Of a stretch of DNA of 64,000 nt, positions 47,839 through 60,265 are shown piece by piece; the stretch's first letter is position 1, and each line of letters begins with the position of its first letter. The DNA lies in contig VZTG01004619.1 in assembly GCA_013397845.1 (NCBI GenBank), forward strand, positions 744,001 to 808,000. The letters are read 5' to 3'. A model generated the notes under the pieces. That model saw nothing but the letters and a program-made list of their open reading frames with translations. It ran no database searches and had not been told where the DNA came from. Origin of the DNA: Melanocharis versteri (Eukaryota; Chordata; Aves; Passeriformes; Melanocharitidae). The translations under genes were made by a program, and so were the position numbers.

Positions 47839-47874
47839 ATCAGAATATCATATGATATCAGAATGTCAAATGAT
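47839..47874. repeat. 18-bp tandem duplication with a palindrome
   Basis: ATCAGAATATCATATGAT is followed directly by ATCAGAATGTCAAATGAT, two differences in 18 bases. The first unit together with the junction contains the perfect 14-base palindrome ATATCATATGATAT (47845-47858). A slippage origin, possibly helped by hairpin formation, is inferred. Confidence 0.93.
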
Positions 47875-48329
47875 GACCAATGATAAAAAAATAAAAATAA
47901 TAGTAAATGCCGTCTTGATGAAGGAGTACAACTTTCTGACTTTTTCAATTTAACAGCCTAAAAAAAGAAAATGCCTGTTCGCTAAACCTGGAACATTTAA
48001 TTTCATTTGACATGTCTATGTTTGGAGAGACTTCCCCTGAGTTCAAAACAGGGGATGGACAGAGTTCTTTCTGCCTTCCTGGTATCTCTGTTCCAGCATT
48101 TTCAGACCTTGAAATTCATTCATGTTGATATTCTTGTCAGTTGCTCAAGCTGTGCAATTCATGAAGAAAAAGTCAGTTTTTCTGAAGAGCTGCAGGATCC
48201 AGGAAGTCTCTAATTCATCAGAAATTTGAAATATATTCTAATTCAGACCGACACTGGATCAAAACCAAGTATATATAATCTTTTGACAAACTGTAAGAAA
48301 GAAAAAAGAGAAGAAAATAACTGTAGAAT

Positions 48330-49150
48330 AATGTTCAGCTGATGATAAAAAACTGAGGGGAGTGACTGATATACCTGAAGGCTTTGCTGCTATTCAGCAG
48401 GACCTTGATAGGCTGAAGAGTTGGGTGGAGAGAAACCTAATAAAGTACAGCAAAGGCAGGTGTTGGGCACTGCACCTGGGGAGAAATAATCCTAAATATC
48501 AGTACAGGTTGGGGGCTGACCTAGACTAGAAAGCAGCTGTGGGGAGAAGGAACTGGGAGTTTTTGTTGATGACAGATTGGCTATGAGCCAGCAGTGTGCT
48601 CTTGCTGCCAGCAGGGCAAACAATATCCTGGGGTCAGGAAGACTGTGGCCAGCAGGTCAGGGGAGGTGATCTTGTCCCCTACTCAGCCCTAGTGAGGCCA
48701 CATCTGGAGTATTGCATTCAATTCCGGTCTCCACAGTTCAAGAAAGTCAAGGAGCTACTGGAGCGGGTGGATGAGGGGTCTGCAGCACCTCTCCTGTGAG
48801 GAGAGATGTCTAGTGTGGAGAAGAGAAAGCTGAGAGGTGATCTCATCAGTACATATAAATATCTCAAAGGTGTCAGGAAGATGTTTTTTAACGATGCCCA
48901 GCAAGAGGACAAGGAGAAATGGCCATAAACTATAAAATACAAGATCTACATCAACACGAGGAAGAACTTTGTATTGAAGGTGACAGAGCACTGGAACAGG
49001 CTGCCCAGGAGGGTCATGGAGTCTTCCTCTCTGGAGACATTCAAAACCCACCTGGACACGTTCCTGTGTCACCTGCTCTCCCAGCAGGGGAGTTGGACTT
49101 GATAATTTGCAGAGGTCACTTCCAACCTTAACAATCCTGTGATTCTGTGA
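48330..49150 (+). mobile_element. CR1 LINE 3' copy of about 0.8 kb (plus)
   Basis: A 5'-truncated CR1 from a subfamily different from the 35.2-kb copy. Blocks are GCTGATGATAAAAAACTGAG, AGGACCTTGATAGGCTGAAG, GCACTGCACCTGGGGAGAAA, CAGTACAGGTTGGGGGCTGA, CATCTGGAGTATTGCATTCA, CACAGTTCAAGAAAGTCAAG, CACTGGAACAGGCTGCCCAG, TCTGGAGACATTCAAAACCC and the end TTCCAACCTTAACAATCCTG with TGATTCTGTGA. Several indels break the frame. The terminal motif is intact, so the 3' end is complete. Confidence 0.96.
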
Positions 49151-52100
49151 AGAAACTTTGGAAATCTTAGAATAGCTTTTGGAGCCATAGTATTTGACAG
49201 AGGCTGCAGAGAATTAAATAGGAGGAAAGGCTTAGCTGAAAGACAAAGAGATGGTTTCAGTGATTTTTGCTAGAAATTCTTCCCTACAGCTCCGTAAATA
49301 GCAGGAAAAACAGAGGTATGAGGACAAACAGTCTACTAGATTGTAGAAGAAAGACTATAGATACAAAATTTGAGTCTGATATAAGAAAAGGAGTAGGTGA
49401 TGATGATGTAGATGATTACAGGCTTTAAAGGCAAAGACCAAAGATGCAGTAGAGTATGGTGATGACGACAAAAACAGCTGTACTGACAAAATGCGGGAAC
49501 AAACACTGAAGAGGATAAATTGAAGGAGAACATTCATACAAAAGTAGATCATTCTACAATAGCAATCAGACAGGAAAGGTTTATATGAAAAAGGTGAAAA
49601 GCAGACATAAAGGGAGAGACTTCTTTCCATTTTCAAAACCTTGTGACTCTATGAAGAATGCTGACACAACATTTCAGAGATAGGTCTCTGAAATACACCT
49701 CAAGGTATGAAAGTACAGTCTGAAAACCAGAATGCTTGTATGCATGATCAAAGTAAAGCTGAAGGCAAGCTAATAGCATCTTTGCAACTGTGAGCCGGAG
49801 TATCAGAGTTCAGTTAGTCAAGATACTGTCCCAAAAATATGCATTCACATAGACTGGTCTAGGCAAGAAGGATGCAAATTGCTCACACTTCCCAGGTCCA
49901 TAATCCATTCTGGTAAACTTTATAGAAGTGAATATATGGGAAATGCCCTAAAAGATTCAAGGTACTCCTTCACATCTTTCATACATGTTCCAGTTACATT
50001 ATCTGCTTTAAATATTCATATTGGCTGTAACTATGATATATAAAATGTAAGAAAATCATGTTAATTATAAAGCTGTGGAAATATTTTATGAGATAGACCC
50101 ATGAACCAGTGTTGAGACATTGGCTTCTTCGTACTTAATGAGATTAGGTGATTTTCCTGATGTGAGATAGGTAGCGTTGTCTAAGGAAAGAAGGAAAAAT
50201 CTCTTGCATATTTTAAACCAAAGACATAAAGTTATGGAGAAAATAATTGAAAAATGGTCATTTATTAACTTTAGACTTGACATGTGAACTTCTGCTACTG
50301 CACATGTTCCCACGGACTACACTGCTGAGGTAAAGAAGTTTATTCTAATGTATTTTACCTTGCAACTGAGTTTCATTAAGTTTAAAGATAATTGCAATAA
50401 CCCATCCAAAGCGGGAAAGTCTTGCACACCATTCAGTTAGTATTCATTTAGACTTCTGTATTATTTAATGATCACTCCTGCAATAAAAGCAAAAATAAAT
50501 AGGTGAAAGACCTGTTACTCCATTCATCATAGGTTCATTTTAGTCGACTTCTAGGGAAGAAATTACAATTTGATGCTTTGTGTAATAACCTCTAGCATCT
50601 CAACTAATGAGCTTCTGAAGTGGCAGAACCATTTACTTTTATGTGCAGTTGACCATTCTTGAACTTTCCTTGGCTCTATATATAATTTATGTGTGGCTTT
50701 TATAAAGTCAGCTTCTTTAATTTGAAATTCTACTAGTTAATTCCTCCTTTCCTCTTAATGCTTCCTGCATGTGTTGATATTCGTAAAGAATTATGAACAC
50801 AAAATTGGGGTAACATAGTAGAGAATTAAAAACTGAAGATCACACAAAGGCCAATAATACATGTTTTGCTAGACTGAAACTTATATGAGCCAAACATGCA
50901 AAATCAGTCCATTTTCCTGGAAGACCCTTTATTATACATAGTAGAGGCGCAGGTTCTGATTACTATGTTTGAATAGGATTTTCACGTACACTTTCTATAT
51001 ATTACTACTCAAAGCTTTAACTAACCAAGGCAAATAATTTTATTCAACAGGCATCTGGAAAATATAGATAGGAGTTAAACTTTGTTTTAGTGAAAAATTG
51101 ATCATTCTTCCAGAAAAAGGTGTCAGGTTTTTTTATTATTCTCTGAGTCTTCATAGTAAAATCTCTCAGGACAGCTGATAAAAAGAACTTGAAGTGTCTA
51201 ATCTATAGACTTATAAAGAGCTGCAAATAACCTGCATGAGAATTAGTAACTCACAGAGGACAAAGAAAATGGTCTACATGTTAAGTAACGAATCAGGCTC
51301 TTCTCTTCTTTTTACTTGAACTTTTATTTAAGTTTGGCTAGTATACAGAGTTATGAAACATTGTACAAATTATTTGATCTTTTTATTTAATTTTCTTCTA
51401 TTTTTTGGAAATTGTGTTTTAGGCTAATATACGGTCATCATCCCCAGGAGAACTATATATGTCCATTACTTCTTCTCTGTAATGTTCAATAATAAGGAGT
51501 CATTTATTTTCAAAAGATGACAAGATACATTGCAGAAAGGAATACACTCTCCTCCATGCCAAGCTGATTTTATTCAACATTTCTTTAGGTTTGTCCTCTT
51601 CTACCCAAGGCATTGACGTAGACATTGTGCTTTCAGTCATCAGGAACATTTATTTTCATGAAACTGTAAGATTAATGTTCATAACTCACAGTGCCATAGT
51701 TCAGATCCAGATTTTCCAAGAGGCTCACTCAGTTACCCTGACAGTCAGTATTGCCACACTCAGCCCCGGAAATGGAATTCATAATCTCAAGTGGGGGCCT
51801 AAGTTCGTTTTATACAGGAGCCAGATAGAGTTCATTGCTTAGTTTCACAGCCCCCTATGCACTGAACTGACAAAGCCCAACAGCAAGCCCTGAAAGGAAA
51901 GTATTTCCTGGCACTAAACACCACTCTCAGATTGGTGGCTCAGGCAAAGACCATCATTGCATTACACCACAGAAACCCATGGCATTTCTTTTTGCACAGG
52001 TGACTGACCCAGGTCATCCTCATCATCTCAGTCCACCCTGGAGATGGCAACATAAATTCAGCTCCCTCTGCAGCCAGAGGTGGTTTGAACCAAACGCCCT

Positions 52101-54007
52101 CTCTTGTTTTTCATTCACACTCAGGTAGAGCTTACTGGGATAATGAAATTTCTATCCTTCTTGACTTTCTAAAGCTATGGTAATCACATGGAGCAAGCAA
52201 GAAATTTGAAAAGACTGACAGAAATTAGTAATATGTTACAGAGACCGGATCATCCTAACTTCCAGTGAAACATCAAGTACTGAGATGTAGTTCCATAATT
52301 CCTTACTTTCTTTTTGTCTGCACTGTGATAAAGAGCAATGGAGCCTAATAAAATTCTCTATATTCATATATCTTGTGTACAAATATTTTTGAGTTTGAAT
52401 ATATATTCTGCTGATTAGAATTCCTTTTTGCTTTTCTTTTTTATGTTTGCAATATGACTTATGCAAGCTTATCTTGAATAGCTAACTCCTAGTCAAATAA
52501 TATTCTGCTCTGAAAGCCTTTGATATGCTAATAGAGCAATATCATTTCAGACTTGACTTCAGATTAATATACAGTAATTACTCTCAAACAGGTGAGACTT
52601 TCAGTTTTACTGCCCGTGTTTAGAGATCAAAGACCTGACTTAGTCCTCACATCAAAGATATGATTTAACCTTTTGAGCTTCATCACAGAGAAGAGACCTG
52701 AGTAACAATTACAATAATCTCTAATTGTCAATGAATAAAAGCATGATCAGCTAGTCAAAGACAGGAGCTCTGTCGATTAGAAGCAGCAACAAACACAAAA
52801 CCTGACCTACAAGTACAAAGATTCAGGCTAGATTCTTAGTAGACCTATCCATAAGCTCCACCATGGGTGGAAGACTAAATTCTCTGACTTATATCATAAA
52901 GAATACTCCAGTAAATAATAGTGATATAGAGAATACTCCCTTCAGAGGAAAAAACTTTCTACTACAATGCTGTCAGAGCCTCATCTAGCATGTATTGTTT
53001 TAGAGTATGTCCTTCAACCATTTCATGGATACACATTATTCTGTTAAAGAGCATTTTCATAGGTATAAGTGGGGATTACTCCTATGAGTAATACTGAACA
53101 ATGTATAAATTCAAGATCAGAGATTAATTCCTCTTTCAAGTTAATAAAAAAATTGAGAGCATGTATTATGCTCTGTATAGATATTAACCAGTCTCCAGTA
53201 AGGAGTAAATTGTGTTGAGAAATAATTCTCATTTCTTCTCCATCAATGTTTCACTTAAAGTTTGCAGTACTTATATTCATATATTCATATTGCACATAGT
53301 TATACAGGAAAACCATATCATTTCTGTTGTTCAGTCTGGTCTCAAAGGCTTTAAAGAAGAAAACCCAATAAATTACCAGTAAAATTATTAATTTGCCACA
53401 GTCTTTAAATACATTTGAATAAACATTATTCAAGGCAAAAACCTATTACCACAATCACGAACAACAAATATTGCTACAATGAATTTACTCCTTTCTTATA
53501 AGTCTCTAGCCTACAAACTGGGACATTTTATTCTACCTTTTACCCCCTGGTTTTTTTATCCACATATGTGGGTATATGACAGTGATATGTGAGTTCTGCA
53601 GATTCTTTCTGCACAGCATAAAAGCAAAAGAGTTCACAAAGCATCTTTTGCCTCCTCCCCCATCAGTCAGAAATATCAGCAATATCAGTCAGCAAAATTG
53701 TAAGAGTATAATTGCCCAGGGATTTCTTTGTTCGTGGTCCCTGTTTTGAGGCAGTTGGTTCAAGTTACTAAATATCACAACTGATCTATGCCAATAAACC
53801 TATATAATGGAGATGGGGGCATAGCGGCAAAAATTTCTTTAATAGCAGTGCTATGTCTCATCACAGACTGCCTGATGATGTCAGCCTCTTTAATTTGCTT
53901 TTCATGTCTTTACCATTTTCTTCTCTTACTTTTATCCACATCTTTCCAACAATTTAATCCTGATGTCTTCAGACTCCTTCCAGATGATGATTTTTAACTT
54001 TGTTAAG
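49151..54007. other. Unassigned AT-rich non-coding DNA
   Basis: No gene or clear mobile element is seen in nearly 5 kb. A somewhat GC-richer patch spans about 51590-52120 and includes an 83-codon plus frame without a known domain. It may be an old repeat that I cannot name. Confidence 0.55.
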
Positions 54008-54137
54008 AGTTCAAGACCAGGCTGGATGCAGCCATGAGTAGCTGGTTTAGTGGAAGGTGTCCCAGTCCATGGCAGAGGGGTGGAACAAGATGATCTTTAA
54101 GGTCCCTTCCAACCCGAACCATTCTGTGATTCTATGA
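54008..54137 (+). mobile_element. CR1 LINE extreme 3' end (plus)
   Basis: A very short CR1 tail: TTCAAGACCAGGCTGGATGC, GTTTAGTGGAAGGTGTCCC, CATGGCAGAGGGGTGGAAC, AAGATGATCTTTAAGGTCCC and the terminal CATTCTGTGATTCTATGA. The sequence is close to the common consensus apart from small deletions, so this severely 5'-truncated copy is among the better-preserved tails. Confidence 0.95.
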
Positions 54138-57100
54138 CAATGAACAGTTTCACTGCTTTGCATATGCTGACCTATCTCTCTACACTCATGTTTCCTCCTG
54201 CCTGACGCTCTGAGCCAGTTTTAGTGAAGTTGTTTGATCTTTTTTTTGATCAACTTAACATACTGAGGTCCCAATCGATGACTAAGACCCTGACACACCA
54301 ACATACTAATTGCAACACATTCTAGTTAGTAACAGTTGTAACATTTGGATCTATTAGAGAGCTCTGCTTTATTTTCAAAGCTAAAGGACAAAACTCCACT
54401 TCCACCACAGTTAGTACCTCTGCATATCATATGAAAGAGCTGTTTGCTTTATCCAACTCAGCCTCTTTTCTTGCTTTGGGAATATTTTACAAATAATATG
54501 AGTATTTCTTCACAGTCGCGTTGCTTTGCAAAAGATATCATTTGTTGGCAAGGAAACAGCCAGCAAATCTTTCTTTTCCAGGACAAATATTTATTATTAC
54601 TTTGCCCTAGAAATACATAGTAAATAACATGTCCAAGTCATCTTGGCAAAACATCATTTTTGCCTTTGTCATTCATCAAGGAACTAGAAAACCAGTACAT
54701 CTTTCCATTCAACTTGTGTCAAAGATATTGGCATTGCTGTGGAAGATACCAGCCACTATTTGTTGCTTTGACACTCAGAGTAATAACACTGGTTGCAATG
54801 AGCTTAGTTTGTATGGCTATATTATCCTCTGTATGCACTCTACTCGGAAGATTTGTGCAGTAATATTTGTCATATTCCCCATTTCTGGCTGCAGTTAATA
54901 TCCATGAACAAGAAAAACACTGCAACTTAAATTCAGAAAGCCAGAAAAGACACCAACATTACTTAGGTTTATATTTCTAGGTAGAAGAATACCTCTTACT
55001 CCTTCAAAACCCGCTAGATGAAATTCCATCTGCTATTCAAAAAAAAAGCTCTCAGTCCCTCAGTAGGATTCAATGGGATTTTTGGGTCTTGAGACACAGA
55101 TCTGGTGTCCAGAACCTCAGGGTTTGAAATGGCACTTTCCTGTGACTTTTGGGAGTTTTTATGCATCATCTGCATAAGACAATTTGTAAGGTCCAGATTG
55201 AAGTTTATCTTTGCATTCTAGGACAAGCTTTTAAATATCAATTTGAAGTCCTTTTCTCACATCAGAGTATCTACCCTGTACTGCCAAAGCATGTACCAAA
55301 TTATTAAAGACTGATGTAGAACTGAAAACACAGCATTAAGTTCAGATAACACAATGCAGAAAACCCTTTTTAGGGCAAGATTCTTTACCAAAATGTCAAT
55401 AGGAATTCACTACTGACAAAATCAGGAGCTGGAGCAACATTTTTTGTGTAAGGACCAACTGAATTCCTAGTCACCCATATCTGCACTGTAACAAGCCCTC
55501 TGATATAGCTCTATATTGCTTTTCATACTTTCTAGGAGAGGACAATAATTAATCCCTTGTGTAATTTTTAATTCTCAGATCAGATCAGCGATTTGCTATA
55601 GGCTGAGCTGAAACTCTGAGAGACATTCATACCATATTTATTGTTATACAGCTGCCATGGAAGCCCTGGAAAATGCCATTAAAAAAAAAATTAGTAAAAG
55701 TTGGATTTCATTCATGTCTATTTTAGCCCTTCTCCTTCCAAAGATGAATACAATCACGTAGACTGGAAATAACTCTTCATTTGTACTGCCTTTGTATGCA
55801 CGGGAAAAAATAATTGCTCATCAATGGGCATAAAATACAGGCAAAACTTCTTTCCACAAAGTTGAGAATTTCACAAAATAAATGCCAAATGCTCCTTGAG
55901 GACCAGCTGTAGGATGATTTCTTAGCAGTAAGGGGATTAGAGACATGACACAGAGATTAGTTGGAGTAAGAAATTATCCACTGTGGTAGAGGAAACAATG
56001 AAATTAAGTATGAGCATTACTTGTTTTTCCATAGTCCCTTGGTCCAGTTTTGTTTAATGCAGTACATGCATGTTTTTAATGCTTATTTTCTTGTCCAATT
56101 GAATTGAAATGGGGACTCTATCAGGAACATGCTAATAAAGCTGTCTTCTAACTAATGCACACTTATAAAAGGTAATCAAATTTGACAGATTTAGCAATTT
56201 AGCGGACAATCATAAAAATAACCAGATTTTCTTCATAAGCCTCTTAAGCTATTAAGCACCAAAGTTTCATACCCTAATGAGACTTCAGAAGAAGTATATT
56301 TATGGTCATTTGGGAACAACACATATAATAAAATTTATTTCCAAAACTTTTACAGTTTATTTTTTTATTTATTGAAATATTCTACAAGAGAGGATAATAA
56401 TATCCAGTTAAAAAAAAAAAGTTCAAGTCCCTTCCCAACTGGCAAGAAAAATCTCATCAGAGACACAGCAATGCAAGAGATGTGTGAAGTCTAGTTTATA
56501 GTTTTAGGTTGCAGTGTCTGTCATTTGTGTTTGTCACATGGAGTTTGCATAAAATGCAAAACCCATCAATATAAAGAACCATTCACAATGGGAAAAGGTA
56601 TTATCATCCCATCGAGTATGAAAACTGTCTCCATCATAACACATGATAGCCCCAATGAGCCATCAAGGAGACTGCAATTTTTGGAAGGATCCAAACCTAA
56701 ATCAATTGCTCAGTGATTAACACCACTTAATCTATATATTCTCTCCCAGCTGAATGTGAACGAGCTTATCTCCCTATGTCTGTTTTTAGGGCAACTCTAC
56801 CCAGAGCTACAATACATCAGGTAAAAGCAGCTCTGTTCACTCGTAATCTATGTCCATCAATTTTTGTGCAGTCTTGCAGCCCTGAGGAAAAGAGATCAAA
56901 CTTTCCTGTGAGATACACAGTGCTATATATGTACTATACAAAAACTTCAACCAGAGCAAATGCAAGGTCATTTGACTTAACCCAGGCTTAATCAAACTCT
57001 AAATTGGTATGATATGGGATGCATGCAGGTATCTATACTGCTGTCACATATGGAATTCCATGAGACTTACCACTTATTCCATGAAATGCAAAAGACTGGA

Positions 57101-57652
57101 TTATATCCTAAACCTCATGTGAGGGCAGTGAAAAGAGTGAAGAAAAGGTCTGTTCTGCTTCTTTCCATGTGTGAGTCCAACACATTGCTAATAAAATTTT
57201 TTTTAAAAAATAAAAATACAGCAATAGAAAGAAACTGAAAATTTCCTTCTGTGCTTCCAGTTTCTTGTGTGACCTTCAGTAATTTCAGCCTCCCCCAGTT
57301 TCTCCTCAATTTCACCTCTGTTTTTGTCTGCAAAAATAGCATTACATTATTTTCTTCACAGAAGACTTCATGGCAGATAGTAAGTATTATATAAAAAGTG
57401 GAAGAAACCTGCCAGCTACTGTAAGTGGAGCCTTTTTACTTCTAGCTCCCTTTCCCTTCACCGCTTCTGCCACTGTTTTCTGTTTTCCTCATCAGAATGA
57501 AACTACGCAGCACAGGGAGAAATCTTCCTTCAACACTTGAATCTCATGATTTTGCAGCGTTTCAATTCTTTGTTGGTTCATTTGCACAGAGTCTTTCTGA
57601 TGGCTTTTCCTCTTAGACAAGATAACTCCATAGTGATTTTTTATAGTGTCTT
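54138..57652. other. Unassigned AT-rich non-coding DNA
   Basis: No gene or recognised repeat is visible. The block at about 56080-56270 is rich in TAAT and TTTAGCAATTTAGCGG-like words and could be a conserved non-coding element. Frames up to 89 codons have no recognised domain. Confidence 0.55.
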
Positions 57653-58254
57653 TGTATATTTTTGACTGGGAGAGAGTTAATTTTCTCCAGAATAGCTGGT
57701 ACGTGGCTGTGGTTTGGATTTTTGCTGGAAACAGTGTTGATACACACAGGGATGAGTTTGTAATTGTTGAGCAGTTCTCACGCTGAACACAGAGCCAAGG
57801 CCTCTTGAGCTCCTCACCCCACCCAACCAGCGAGGGGGCTGGGGGTGCACAAGGAACTGGGAGGGGACACAGCCAGGACAGCTGACCACAAGTGACCCCA
57901 GGGGTATTCTATACAGCATCATGCTCAGCCTACAAAACTGGGGACACAAGAAGAAAGGAGGAGAGGGGAGACATTCAGGGTAATAGCGTTTGTCCTCCCA
58001 AGTCACTATTACGTGTGATGGAACCCTGATTTCCTGGGGATGGCTGAAAAGCTTTCTGCCTGAGGGAAGTGGTGAATGATTCCTTGTTTTGCTCTGTTTG
58101 CATACACAGCTTTTCTTTCCCGATTAAACTGTCTTTATCTCAATACAGAAGTCTTCTCGCTTTTACTCTTCCAATTCTTTCCCCTGCCCCAGCATGGGGA
58201 AGTGAGGGAGCAGCTAAATGGGGATTACTTGCCAACTGCAGTTAAACCAAGACA
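57653..58254 (+). mobile_element. Solo LTR of an avian endogenous retrovirus (ERVL-type)
   Basis: About 602 bases running from TG (57653) to CA (58254) match my recollection of an abundant avian ERVL-type LTR. Blocks in order are GGGAGAGAGTTAATTTTCTC, GAACTGGGAGGGGACACAGC, CAGGACAGCTGACC, GCATCATGCTCAGCC, GTGATGGAACCCTGATTTCC, GAAGTGGTGAATGATTCCTT and CTGTCTTTATCTCAATACAG. The polyadenylation signal ATTAAA is at 58123-58128. The expected TATA region is degraded (CCTACAAAA near 57929). No internal retroviral genes or second LTR lie in the window, so it is a recombined solo LTR. A clear target-site duplication was not found. The ends are estimates. Confidence 0.82.
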
Positions 58255-59947
58255 CTTGGTTGTGCAAGAAACGTGGGCTTGAAAAAGACCTGCCATTGGG
58301 CGGATTGAATTGTCTGGAAGATAGTAAAAATGTGTCATGAGCAGATTAGGCCAAGCAGTGTCAATGACAGAGGAAGAGCAAAAGATTTAATATCAGAGAA
58401 ATTGCAAGGTTTGCCGGGAAGGAGGAGTGGAACACTCAGCACTATTTACTTTCTAGGCAACAAGCACTTTGCTCCAACACAGCTGAGCAGTGTTCATCAT
58501 ACATTTATGCTTATACTATGCCAGAGCATACACGGATATTTTTCGTGCTGCATGCTCTGACTTGCAATGCCCTGAATTATCAGGGTATAACCAGGTTTTA
58601 ATATCCTAGATTGAAACTAACCACAAAATGCAAAAGTAGACAGGCCAGCAAAAGAAAAACTCGTGGGTCAGTGCTGGAATAGGTTCTGTCCTCACAAAGG
58701 TTACCAGTTTCAGAAGACACAGCCTAAGAGCATTCCTTGGGCAGGATGTAGTAAGAAATGTTACGGCAGTAAGGAAAGCCATATTTATGCCATAATGCAA
58801 TAATAGCTCAGACAAATGCCCCTGAGCCTACAGAGTTCACTCAAAACCTTAATGCTAAGCAGAAAGCAGACACAACAGGGAGTAGTCTGTCTCATTTCAG
58901 GTTCCTAGAGTTGTCAGGGAAGGTTACCCTCCCTATAAAGTGCTCTGAATCATGCTCTGAAGGACAGTACTGCTGGCTTAAGAGGGATTGTGGAGTGACT
59001 TCTTGGGCATTTTGCTAGAATGACAATTTGTATTGGAATCACTATGCATGAAATGGATGCCAAGACAGCTGCAGGCATTTTACTTTTATACCATTGCAGA
59101 GGTACTGAAGCAAACTGTCTGTGGAGATCCACTGCCCAGCCACAGAAACCAAGACAACTGTGAGACAATAAACTCAATCACAGAACAGGGGGACAATGAC
59201 ACAACCATCTGTAGAGCTCATGAATTGCTGGTCTCTTCTCCCAATCACTTAGTTTCCCAAAGCCGACTTTAATGCATGGAGGGAACAGTAAGTTTTGGGT
59301 CCTCAGGTTTGCACCAGAAGAAGGCAAAACTGCTGAGAGAGCTAGTTGTGCAGTCCTCTACCGCAGTGTGATGCCAAATAGGAGTAAACAACAGAGGGAA
59401 GATTACTCAGACTTACTATGAACATTCACTGGAAGTCTGCATGTGAATCACTTATGAATCACTTATGAAAATGTGGGAAATCGAGAGGGCAGAGTGATAA
59501 GGACAAGGTGGCTCTAACAAGGAAAGCAACATTTCCAGATGCAGCAGCACTGTTAATTCTTGTGCCCATCTCCTTTTTTGGTTTTACTGCAACACATGTG
59601 GTGATATTATTCAGTTGGCATCAAAGTTGGAAGATGGTTTGGTCAATAATCCTGTGCTTCTTTTAATTATATAGTGATCTTCCCTGTGATGGATTTTATT
59701 CTTTGTTGTAATCACAAAAATAATTTGAAAGGTACCACTCTTGTCTTCCTTTAATCATACACCATTTTTGGTGTTTTGTTTTTCTCAGGACTCAAATTTC
59801 ATAATAGCAAAAGCAGAAAAGTTATCAGGGCAAAGTTGACAGAGACTTGAGTCCTTTCTTAGTAAAATTTTCTTTTTGCAAGGATTAAAAACAGCGGAGT
59901 TGTTTTCAATTCCTGCTCTTATCTTGCGATAAAATTCAAGACTAGGC
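58255..59947. other. Unassigned non-coding DNA
   Basis: No gene or recognised repeat is visible. A 12-base direct repeat (GAATCACTTAT) lies near 59445-59466. Open frames are short and without domains. Confidence 0.6.
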
Positions 59948-60059
59948 TTTTTTTTATGGCTTTTTTTGGGTTTATCAGGGTTTTTTATTTGTTTGGGGTT
60001 TTTAGGGGGGTTTTGGTGGGTTTTGTTTTGGTTGGTTGGTTGGTTGGTTGGTTGGTTGG
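59948..60059. repeat. G/T-rich tract ending in (TTGG)8
   Basis: The plus strand is almost free of A and C for about 110 bases. It contains G runs at 59968-59970, 59978-59980, 59995-59998, 60005-60010 and 60018-60020, then eight perfect TTGG units at 60028-60059. The G runs could form a four-stranded structure with one long loop. The tract produces a G/W/L-rich open frame, which is an artefact. Confidence 0.93.
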
Positions 60060-60169
60060 ATTTGATGCTGCATTATCAGCCTGAAGAATTTCATTGGTTA
60101 TGGTATAAATTCATTATATCCTGGATAGTTAACATTTTAAATGGATATGGCAGACCAAGGATAGGAGAA

Positions 60170-60265
60170 TAGCTATCACAGAGGTGAAAGGTGTTGTTCA
60201 AAGTAATGTATAAGGTTAGTGTTTGAGCTAGAAATAGAACTCAGATTCAGACCTCCTTGGAGAAG
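60170..60265 (-). mobile_element. MIR-like ancient SINE relic (reverse orientation)
   Basis: CACAGAGGTGAAAGGTGTTG, then TTTGAGCTAGAAATAGAACT and CAGATTCAGACCTCC follow the reversed MIR order (CACAGAGAGGTTAAGTGACTTG, then GAGCTGGGAATAGAACCCAG, then a CTGACT-type word). It is strongly diverged, but the order and spacing are good. Confidence 0.5.

Larger units (their letters stand above)
43851..48329. other. Unassigned AT-rich non-coding DNA
   Basis: No gene is recognised. The block at about 44930-45045 has features of a conserved non-coding element: CATAATTAGACTTAGCCAG, CAGCAATTAAATCAATAATG and a retained CpG pair in TCCGCGCAC. An A-rich tract and a small tandem duplication are listed separately. 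Frames are short. Confidence 0.55.
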
